Assembly (NCBI GenBank): GCA_035567895.1
Contig: DATMPC010000014.1
Location: forward strand, 1 to 64,000
DNA length: 64,000 bases
DNA from: Terriglobales bacterium
GTDB lineage: Bacteria; Acidobacteriota; Terriglobia; Terriglobales; Acidobacteriaceae
Direction: 5' to 3'
Under the pieces are notes generated by a model, which made no database searches, was not told where the DNA came from, and saw only the letters and a program-made list of their open reading frames with translations. Shown in pieces: positions 57,022-64,000 of this stretch. The translations under genes and the position numbers were made by a program. Positions within the stretch are counted from its first letter, which is position 1. Each line of letters opens with the position of its first letter.

Positions 57022-59925
57022 CTAAGTGTTGTGCCTCTGCAGAATCTCGACCACGTCCTTCGGGTGTCGCGACACGTCGGCAGCCCAAACACCAAAGCCA
57101 CCATGCCCATTCACAGCCCTCACCCATTCGGACAGGAATTGACGTTTGGTTTGTTGCTGCTGGTCGTCTTGGCCTTTAACTTCCAAAATCAGCGTCGTTC
57201 CGTTGGTTAGTCGAACTAGATAGTCAGGACGGAACTTGTGAATCACGCCTTTGAACGAATATGTAATCTCGAAGTTCAGGTGATCGTTCTTAACCCACGC
57301 CCGGACGTTCTGATTGCGATCGAGTTCCTGCGCTTCATTGGCCTCCCACCTGCTGTCGTAGACACACATATTGATGTGGGAACGTTGCGTGTGCTCACAA
57401 GGTTTGCTCGTGTACCAAGGGAGCACGTCTCCGGTTGATCGTATCGGCCGCTCCGTGTCGAAGATCGGTTCAAGAGTAAGGGAATTCTCGAAACGAATCT
57501 CTTCCCAAATGTGCTGAACGAGCTTTGTCATGTTCAGGGTGATCACTAGTCTTCGCCGTTTGTCGTCCTGATTGAATAGTGGCGGATCAACCACAACGCG
57601 ACCACCCTCGATGTACCGTTCCACCAGCCGCACCAGTTGAGCGAGTAGATATTCGCGATTGCCCGTCCACTTCGGAGCCATCAGGTCATGAACCTCGCTA
57701 GCGGCTTCGAAGACGATCCTTTGCATCCGAAACCGTTTCGCCAGATCTTCAAGATCGATTTCCTTTAACTTCGTGAAGTCCGGCTTCCCATCGATCATGG
57801 GCGCGAGTTCGGCAATCTTTGGAGTCTTATAAGCATCTAGGACTAATGGCTTTATCTTCGGGATATCCAGCTTCAGCACTGGACGGTATTCATGGTCGAT
57901 GCGAATTACGTTCGGCCATGCGATTTCGTATTTTGCCCGACGATCCACGAGAGGCTCAATTCTTGTTTTGCCGGTCGTGGGCGGCGGTGGTGGCGCATCG
58001 GCGCTACCTTCATGCGGAAGGAATGTGAACGGCACGCCAAATATGTTCACGTACTCAGGACGGAAGAGCCCGCTTTTCTCATCGACATCGTAGGACGTAC
58101 GCCGCAGTCCGCGCCCCACAACCTGCTCGCACAGAAGTTGAGAAGTGAAAGCGCGCAAACCCATGATGTGAGTCACCGTCTTGGCGTCCCATCCTTCGGA
58201 CAGCATCCCCACCGAAATCACGTTCTGAATCGGCGCCCCTAGTTCACCTTCACGGCCAATCGTATACACAGTCCTGCGCATCAGTTCCGCGCGATCTTTC
58301 TTTGTGAGCTTCTTGCGCGGACCGGATCCGTTCTCGTCAGTTACGTCATCTTCATCGACCTCGTCTCCTGCGTCATCCGCTGATACTGCGCCACCCGCTA
58401 CTGCAGGTGGTTCTGCTGCGCCGCTGACTACCGCCAGCGGTTCAGGTTCATCCTGCGCCTCGGCTTCGTCGAGCACCTTGGAGTCGATGTGCAGGATCTT
58501 CTCTGGATCGCACAGCTCTTCAAGGCGAATTCTTTTATGCGTGAAGGCATAGTGCACTCGTGCGGCGGCATGCGTAATATTGGCGACGGTAATCATCACC
58601 GGAGGAGTTTTTGCTCTGCCTTCTCTTTCCCACTGCTTAGCTGTCTCCAACCAATCCTTGCCGAGAAAGTAGTAGCCCATGCTTACCAAATCGGGAAGAG
58701 GAGTATGGGGCGTCGCTTTGCGGTTGAGGTCTGTCTTGACCTCGGGGTCGGTATAGATGTGGTAGAACTTCGATTTGTACTTGCTGGTCATTTCGCCGTC
58801 GTCGCGCACGACTACGCGTGGCGTCTTCACCAGTCCTGACTCGATAGCGTCGTTCAGACCGAAGTCACTGACGATCCATCCGAAGAGCGTTTCCTCGCTG
58901 CTCTTGCGTCCAGTAGGCGCGAACGGAGTCGCGGTCATGTCGTAGCAGGCGAGAATTCCGCGAGCGTTGTGAATGCGGTCGAGCCCGCCTACCCACTTGG
59001 TTGCTTCCATCAATTCATCTTTGGAGACACCGGCAATCTTCACCTTCGGCGGTACGCGCCAGGCGTGGTGGGCCTCGTCGTTGATGACGAGAATGTTCTC
59101 CGCCGTGTGCATCTCGCCCAGCACCTCGCGGACGTAGGCCTCGTCGCTGAGTGCGCCGCGTTTGTCCACGCTGCGACGCTTGTTGATTTGTTCGTCGCTT
59201 TCCCAATCCAGCTTGTGCCAGTTGCGCACTAGCACGCGGCAGCTCTGACCTTGGCGCAGCTTGTCTTCCAGGCCGGGAGGCACAATTTGAAACTCAGAGT
59301 AGTAATTTCCCGCGCTGCCCGGAACCAGAACCTCCAGCCGGTTCCTTACCGTCAGGCCAGGGGCAATCACCAGGATATTTTTCGAAAAACGCTTGTCCTG
59401 CGGATATGTGACCTTATTCAGCACCTGCCACGCGATCAGCATCGACATCAGGATGGTTTTTCCCGATCCGGTCGCCATCTTGGCGCAGAGGCGTGTGAAC
59501 CGTCCGCCATCGCCCGGTACCTTGATTCCCACTCGCTCCGATTCGGGCGACTCTGCAAGCCACATCAATGTCTCGATTGCTTCCAACTGACAGAAGAAAA
59601 AACGACGCGTGGGCTCGCGCTGCTCCATATCGCGCCAATGCTTGAGCAGACGCTTGCTGATTCCGGTCGCACCCGGATAATCCGCCTCACGCCACGCCTT
59701 CACCCTCGGGCGAATCTGGTTCACCAGCGGCAACTCGATAAATTCGCCGGGATCGTCGAAGGATTTCGATGCCTCGGATGCGCGCACGTATCCAGCTGGG
59801 CGTCGCCCAGGCTCGCGGGTAAACCGCCGAGTCTCGCGATCGTATTTCCAATGCTCGATTGGCTCTTCGTAAGGTGAACAAATAATGAGTTGGTTGATAC
59901 TCGCCGAGGTCGCTGCGGTTGCCAT
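57022..59925 (-). CDS. Type III-like restriction endonuclease/helicase subunit (BPTD_3080-like)
   Basis: The 967-residue protein begins INQLIICSPYEEPIEHWKYD and FIELPLVNQIRPRVKAWREA, the hallmark of BPTD_3080-type restriction enzymes. It has Walker A MATGSGKTILMS near 160, the DEAHH box near 285, helicase motif VI VVGRGLRRTSYD and a C-terminal nuclease-like region (TLILEVKGQDDQQ). It should translocate on DNA and cut unmethylated sites together with the methyltransferase encoded upstream (TAATG overlap). An acidic, low-complexity insert (about residues 482-535) with AAEPPAVAGGAV lies between helicase lobes. Confidence 0.92.
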   Translation of the reverse strand: MATAATSASINQLIICSPYEEPIEHWKYDRETRRFTREPGRRPAGYVRASEASKSFDDPGEFIELPLVNQIRPRVKAWREADYPGATGISKRLLKHWRDMEQREPTRRFFFCQLEAIETLMWLAESPESERVGIKVPGDGGRFTRLCAKMATGSGKTILMSMLIAWQVLNKVTYPQDKRFSKNILVIAPGLTVRNRLEVLVPGSAGNYYSEFQIVPPGLEDKLRQGQSCRVLVRNWHKLDWESDEQINKRRSVDKRGALSDEAYVREVLGEMHTAENILVINDEAHHAWRVPPKVKIAGVSKDELMEATKWVGGLDRIHNARGILACYDMTATPFAPTGRKSSEETLFGWIVSDFGLNDAIESGLVKTPRVVVRDDGEMTSKYKSKFYHIYTDPEVKTDLNRKATPHTPLPDLVSMGYYFLGKDWLETAKQWEREGRAKTPPVMITVANITHAAARVHYAFTHKRIRLEELCDPEKILHIDSKVLDEAEAQDEPEPLAVVSGAAEPPAVAGGAVSADDAGDEVDEDDVTDENGSGPRKKLTKKDRAELMRRTVYTIGREGELGAPIQNVISVGMLSEGWDAKTVTHIMGLRAFTSQLLCEQVVGRGLRRTSYDVDEKSGLFRPEYVNIFGVPFTFLPHEGSADAPPPPPTTGKTRIEPLVDRRAKYEIAWPNVIRIDHEYRPVLKLDIPKIKPLVLDAYKTPKIAELAPMIDGKPDFTKLKEIDLEDLAKRFRMQRIVFEAASEVHDLMAPKWTGNREYLLAQLVRLVERYIEGGRVVVDPPLFNQDDKRRRLVITLNMTKLVQHIWEEIRFENSLTLEPIFDTERPIRSTGDVLPWYTSKPCEHTQRSHINMCVYDSRWEANEAQELDRNQNVRAWVKNDHLNFEITYSFKGVIHKFRPDYLVRLTNGTTLILEVKGQDDQQQQTKRQFLSEWVRAVNGHGGFGVWAADVSRHPKDVVEILQRHNT

Positions 59926-62582
59926 TACTTGACCTCGACGATCTTGAGGCTCTCGATACCGCGGTCATCTATGACTTTGATCCCGATTCGCTTGTACTCA
60001 CCCGGTTCGAATGGTAGCGACACAGTCTTGCGATATTGCTGGATCAAATCGGGATCAATCTCGGCTTTCAAATTGCGTGCGAGTTTGGCCCAGCCTTCGT
60101 CGTCGGCTGCCATGGGAAAGAACACTTGGCGCGGATAGAGGCTACGTCCGTCGTAGTCGGTGTCGAGCAGCCACATAGCGATCTTGGAGGTGTCGCCGGA
60201 ATCGATAGTTCCAGTGCGGGTGTTGTAGTAGTCGAAGCCGTTGACCTCGACTTCCCACTTGCCCTTGTCGTCGCCGTTTTTAATGCGCCGCAGATCGACG
60301 TCGGGACGGCCCACCAGCCAGAAACTCTGGTTGCTGGCGCGCTTCTTCTTCAGGTCTTCGGTGAGCAGGTCAGCGTTCATCTGCGCCGTCAGGAAGGTCA
60401 TGCCGGTTTTTTCTTTGGTGAGCTCGTCGATGTCCTTGGCGGCGTCCGGATCGAACTCGAAGGCGGCAAAGACGATGATCGCCGGTTTGGGGATTAGCGT
60501 CCGCGCATCTTGCCAAGCAAGCTCAACCTGTTGCGGGATGAGGGGACCGAACTCCGGACCGAAGGAGATCACGACGCGCTCCGGCTTCACGCCTTTGGTT
60601 TCGGCGTCGGCGTGCAACCATCGCGTGCCCGACAGCGGCTCGACGCGGGAGAAGTCGATCTTGTTGCCGCTCTTGCCACGCAACCCGGTCTTCAGCAGCT
60701 CATCGCGCCACTCGGTGTGACGGAGGGTGGTCCCAGTTCGGGAAATGGAGTTGTCGGCAGGCGGCTTCTGTGCGTTTTCAACTTCATCCAGAGAACGGAC
60801 GGTAGCAGCCGGAACGGCCTCGACGGTGAACGGACCCGATACGCGTGCTCGGCTCCTATCCGCAAGAGGCTGATCATAGAGGGTCTCTTGCTCCGCGTAG
60901 CGAGCGACAGCAACATCGATCTGCTCGCGCGGCATGCCTTCGCGAATTTCCGGATTATTTGCAATCGACTTGAGAGTAACGTGTGGAACGGTCTTGTACC
61001 TGAACCCGCTGCTCACCCCTTCTTCCGGATGCGCAAGCTCGTAGTACTCGAAATTGGCCGTCATAAACCGCTGTTTGGCCAGTGTGATCGCTACGCGCGA
61101 TGTATCACAAGTAATCCAGCGGCGACCCCACTCTTCCGCAACGTAGGCGGTCGTGCCGGAACCGCAGGTAGGGTCGAGAACGAGATCGCCGGGATCGGTC
61201 GTCATAAGAACACACCGGTCCACAGCTTTGGTATTCGTCTGTACGACGTATACCTTTGGCTCTGAGAAGCCGCTAACGGCAGTATCATCCCAATGGTCGC
61301 TTAAGGGCGAGAACGGAAAGTCTTGGAAATAGCGCTTTTGCCGCAAACTATCTCCCACCGCCATCAATCGATTCGCGGCGACCAGCCGACTCAAGCCAGG
61401 GGGAGGTGTTTTCCAGTGTCGATCTGTACGTTTCCCAGCGCCGGGCCAATAACTGCGGCCCTTGAACTCGAAGGGCCCAGAGCTAGTGGAACTGCTGCCC
61501 TCAGAAGTCAAATTATCGTGGAAGAAGAGGCGCCAGCCGGAAGGAATCAGTTTGGGGTCTTCTCGTTCTTCTTTCGACAATGGCCGTGCTTTACTTCCGT
61601 TATCGCTCTCGATCCAAGCACCCGAAACCTCTCCCATGTTTTCGTACATCTTGGCTACGTAAAGCTGATTGTATTTAACGCGCTCTTTGTCTCTCGAATA
61701 CCAGAGTATGAAATCGTGGACTTGCGGAAGCAGAGATGTTGCTGCCCAGCCTGACTTTCTCATAAGAATGATTGGGCACGCATTGTTGGAGCCAAATATT
61801 TCGTCAAGTAATTCTGTTACGTGATGCAGGTTCTCATTGCTTATCTGTACAAACACGCTGCCACTCGGACTCAACAACTCGCGTGCCAACAGGAGCCGAT
61901 CACGAAGGTATGTCAGATAGGAGTGAATGCCTAAGTCCCATGTATCCCGAAATGCGCGAATCATCTCGGGCTCCTGTGTCAGGTCTTCGTCCTTTCCGTC
62001 TTTGACGTCGCGCTTATTCACAAACGGCTGAAAGTTCGATCCGTACTTAATTCCATACGGCGGGTCGATGTAGACCATCTGCACCTGGCCGGCCATGCCT
62101 TCCTTTTGCAGTAGCGAGTTCATCACCAGCAGGGAGTCGCCGGCGATGAGGCGGTTGGACCAGCCGTGCGGATGCTTGTAGAAGTCGATCTCTTCGCGCA
62201 GCGGGCGGTGCTCCTCCGGACGCTCGAACAGCGACGGCTGCACTGGCACTCCGTTGCCGTTCCTCTTTCTCACCGCCTTGATGATGGTGTAGGGATCGAT
62301 GCGCTCGTGGACGTGCAGCGAGACCGTCGGCACCTCGAACGAACTGTGCTCCTTCTTGCCCGCCCACACCAGTTGCGGATCGAGATGCGGATCGTAGTCC
62401 AATTCCTTCCGCGGCTTCACCGATGGAACAGGAGCGATGTAGTCATAAGTCGCGTGCGTGGGCACAACCGGATCGGTCTCAGGAGTAACCAGCCCTACTT
62501 GCGGGTTGTTGACGCGCTTCTTGTCCTTATGCTCGTACCGGTCAATGGGGCGCTTGGATGGGCTCTTCTTCGATTTCGGCAT
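59925..62582 (-). CDS. Type III-like DNA adenine methyltransferase subunit
   Basis: The 885-residue protein has the beta-class order: catalytic motif IV MVYIDPPYGIKYGSNF near 169, then motif I VLDPTCGSGTTAYVAEEWG near 466. A C-terminal region of some 350 residues (AWQDARTLIPKPAIIVFAAF, WLVGRPDVDLRR) makes it larger than classic Mod subunits of about 600-650 residues. It should methylate adenine in the recognition site and direct specificity of the coupled nuclease. ATG 62582 is chosen; TTG 62612 would add ten residues. It is first of the two-gene operon. Confidence 0.93.
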   Translation of the reverse strand: MPKSKKSPSKRPIDRYEHKDKKRVNNPQVGLVTPETDPVVPTHATYDYIAPVPSVKPRKELDYDPHLDPQLVWAGKKEHSSFEVPTVSLHVHERIDPYTIIKAVRKRNGNGVPVQPSLFERPEEHRPLREEIDFYKHPHGWSNRLIAGDSLLVMNSLLQKEGMAGQVQMVYIDPPYGIKYGSNFQPFVNKRDVKDGKDEDLTQEPEMIRAFRDTWDLGIHSYLTYLRDRLLLARELLSPSGSVFVQISNENLHHVTELLDEIFGSNNACPIILMRKSGWAATSLLPQVHDFILWYSRDKERVKYNQLYVAKMYENMGEVSGAWIESDNGSKARPLSKEEREDPKLIPSGWRLFFHDNLTSEGSSSTSSGPFEFKGRSYWPGAGKRTDRHWKTPPPGLSRLVAANRLMAVGDSLRQKRYFQDFPFSPLSDHWDDTAVSGFSEPKVYVVQTNTKAVDRCVLMTTDPGDLVLDPTCGSGTTAYVAEEWGRRWITCDTSRVAITLAKQRFMTANFEYYELAHPEEGVSSGFRYKTVPHVTLKSIANNPEIREGMPREQIDVAVARYAEQETLYDQPLADRSRARVSGPFTVEAVPAATVRSLDEVENAQKPPADNSISRTGTTLRHTEWRDELLKTGLRGKSGNKIDFSRVEPLSGTRWLHADAETKGVKPERVVISFGPEFGPLIPQQVELAWQDARTLIPKPAIIVFAAFEFDPDAAKDIDELTKEKTGMTFLTAQMNADLLTEDLKKKRASNQSFWLVGRPDVDLRRIKNGDDKGKWEVEVNGFDYYNTRTGTIDSGDTSKIAMWLLDTDYDGRSLYPRQVFFPMAADDEGWAKLARNLKAEIDPDLIQQYRKTVSLPFEPGEYKRIGIKVIDDRGIESLKIVEVK

Positions 62583-63088
62583 CGTGGGAGGCGAAGGCAC
62601 AGTTAACCACAAATCCGCCGATTCGCAAATACGCGGCTTTTCCTATTGCCAAATTGGGAATTAGGGCGAAGTCCGAGTGCCCCCAAACTCTGTCATCCCG
62701 AAGCCTCCTCAAACTCTGTCTGTGCCCAGTCAACCCCAACCTCAAACCAAACACCAACCCCAACCGCAAGGTCCTTCGGCGAAAATCACGCCTCAGGATG
62801 ACACGGTGTGGAAGCAAACACGCAGCATGACACGATGTGAAAGCAAACACGCAAAATCCCGAAATCCCGAAGGTCACGAAGGAAACAGCGAGGTCACGAA
62901 GGAAACGGCAACACCGCGCGGCGCAACCTCCTCCGCTCAGGATGGCCACAACAGGGCACAGAGGACAGGTAGGAAATCGGTCATCGGGTGAAGTGAACAG
63001 CCAACGGAAAACCAGGGGACAGGGAACAGGAAACAGCCATTGACGGAGCTCAGCAAGCCTCGTATACCATTACCCGTCGAGGCATGAG
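62583..63088. repeat. Intergenic region with CGAAGGTCACGAAGG repeats
   Basis: Holds CCGAAGGTCACGAAGGAAAC followed by CGAGGTCACGAAGGAAACGG (62867-62910), tandem arms of the hairpin seen at 23000, and CAACCCCAACC-type simple repeats (62725-62770). No gene is supported. Confidence 0.55.
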
Positions 63089-63487
63089 ATGGCTCCAGTA
63101 GCAGTTCGTAGTGCTGCGCAGATTACCGGGATCGCTCCGCAGTTTCTGGTCGACGATCTGGATCGAGCGATTGCGTACTATTGTGACCGGCTCGGCTTTG
63201 AGCTCGATTTCAAGTATCAGTCGTTCTATGCGGGCGTCAAACGGGACGGATTCGCGATCCACCTTAAGCATGCGGCGAAACTGGCCGCTGACCGAGCGCA
63301 CCGGAAACAGAACGAACATCTGGACGCGTACATTTCCGTGTCCGGGATCCGAGGCTTGTTCAGCGAGTTCGAAATGCGTGGGGCGGAAGTGATCAAATCC
63401 CTCGAACAAAGACCCTGGGCATGCCTGGATTTTTACGTCGCGGACCCTGACGGCTACATCCTCTGTTTCAGTGAACCGACGACGTAG
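63089..63487 (+). CDS. VOC/glyoxalase-fold protein
   Basis: The 132-residue protein contains FLVDDLDRAIAYYCDRLGFE, FAIHLKHA, DAYISVSGIRGLFSEFEMRG and FYVADPDGYILCFSE, the two-module vicinal-oxygen-chelate fold with metal ligands His and Glu. The substrate is unknown; fosfomycin or bleomycin-resistance-like and glyoxalase-like roles are possible. GAGG lies 6 nt before ATG 63089. It is monocistronic. Confidence 0.85.
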   Translation: MAPVAVRSAAQITGIAPQFLVDDLDRAIAYYCDRLGFELDFKYQSFYAGVKRDGFAIHLKHAAKLAADRAHRKQNEHLDAYISVSGIRGLFSEFEMRGAEVIKSLEQRPWACLDFYVADPDGYILCFSEPTT

Positions 63488-63772
63488 GGTACAGGGGATA
63501 GGGGACAGGGGACAGGTCAGTACCGGCGGCAGTAGCCGCTGGGTGAAGTAAAACAGCCGAGACCTAGAGCGAACACGAAGGTCACGAAGGAAACGGCGAA
63601 GGTCACAGGGGACAGGGTCAGTACCGTTCGCAGTAGCGAATGGGTGAGGTAATCGCTGCCAGTCTCCAGCCAGGGACAACAGCAACCGCAAGCAGCCAAA
63701 ACCAACACAGCAATCAGCGATCAGCAATCAGCAATCAGCCTAAGGCAACGGCGAAAGCGAAGGACGATTTCG
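63488..63772. repeat. Repeat-filled intergenic region
   Basis: Contains AGGGGACAGGGGACAGG (63500), CAGTACCGGCGGCAGTAGCC (63515), ACACGAAGGTCACGAAGGAA (63573) and CAGTACCGTTCGCAGTAGCG (63616), plus a CAATCAGCGATCAGCAATCA tandem (63713). No gene is supported. Confidence 0.55.
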
Positions 63773-64000
63773 TTATGGCTGCAACAGGATCTGTGGGTTG
63801 CTTCGCGCGATGCTAAGAAGCTTCAGCGCTGCGCTTGTGGGACGGCGCACGCCCTGTTCCCAGCTCTGAACTACTTTGGGACTGACATTCAGGACGTGAG
63901 CAAACACCGACTGGCTTGCCCCAAGGGCGAGCCTGATTCCTTTGATTTCTCTCGGCTTCATGGGCTTGACGCGGGGAATCTCGGTGATTCGCAAGCCTGT
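63773..64000 (-). CDS. XRE-type HTH regulator, HigA-like (N-terminus outside window)
   Basis: The readable 76 or so residues contain KPREIKGIRLALGASQSVFA, HVLNVSPKVVQSWEQGVRRP and ALKLLSIARSNPQILL, a Cro/C1-type HTH in the arrangement of HigA2/MqsA-like antitoxins. The frame is open at the right window edge, so the start is not visible. A toxin partner would lie beyond the edge. Confidence 0.75.
   Translation of the reverse strand, partial: TGLRITEIPRVKPMKPREIKGIRLALGASQSVFAHVLNVSPKVVQSWEQGVRRPTSAALKLLSIARSNPQILLQP

Noticed and set aside
60510-61265. 251-codon plus-strand frame
   Set aside because: Antisense to the methyltransferase gene, whose motifs are certain.

Overview
The window looks like a chromosomal segment of an Acidobacteriota (Terriglobia-like) genome. 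This is an inference from content: an ADOP-type ABC permease, TIGR03118, DUF4139, DUF4136, DUF2934 and DUF5808 proteins, a FhlA-like sigma-54 activator, moderately high G+C, and very many short interspersed repeats between genes. No rRNA gene, complete tRNA gene or CRISPR array was seen.

Layout. 1-7.3 kb: a window-truncated acyl-AMP ligase/ACP/acyltransferase fusion, a YncE-like propeller, a DUF4139 protein and several gene relics. 7.3-25.8 kb: a repeat-rich stretch with isolated small genes (DUF1877, TetR plus a divergent secreted protein, ADOP permease, DUF3291, TIGR03118 protein, DUF2934, secreted proteins, single-domain receiver, M15-like peptidase) and remnants of IS1, IS110 and a DNA ligase gene. 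A repeat of about 750 bp occurs twice (3.7 and 22.2 kb). 25.8-33.3 kb: NarL-type regulator, MFS exporter plus isochorismatase-like gene opposite a TetR gene, DinB, cyclase-like protein, exonuclease III and FKBP isomerase. 33.3-33.8 kb: an OsmC-family gene whose conserved catalytic cysteine codon is an in-frame TGA, a strong selenocysteine candidate. 33.9-41.4 kb: TetR with two operators facing a dehydrogenase operon, then a molybdopterin oxidoreductase pair and an inverted, truncated copy of its large subunit.

41.7-54.4 kb holds the most coherent system. A sigma-54 activator gene (44156-45820) is surrounded by five sigma-54 promoters, each with exactly 10 bp between its GG and GC elements. 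Each has an 11-bp palindrome about 70 bp upstream. They precede an ECF-like sigma factor, an RsbW-like kinase, small membrane proteins, an LTxxQ-type periplasmic protein with DUF4136, and a STAS protein followed by a TolC/EmrA/EmrB-like tripartite exporter. I infer an envelope-stress or efflux regulon in which one activator controls partner-switching regulators and an exporter.

54.4-64 kb: hypothetical proteins, an HNH endonuclease, a type III-like restriction-modification pair (BPTD_3080-like nuclease-helicase plus methyltransferase), a glyoxalase-fold protein, and a window-truncated XRE regulator. Relics of genes or insertion sequences are frequent throughout and often lie beside the repeats.
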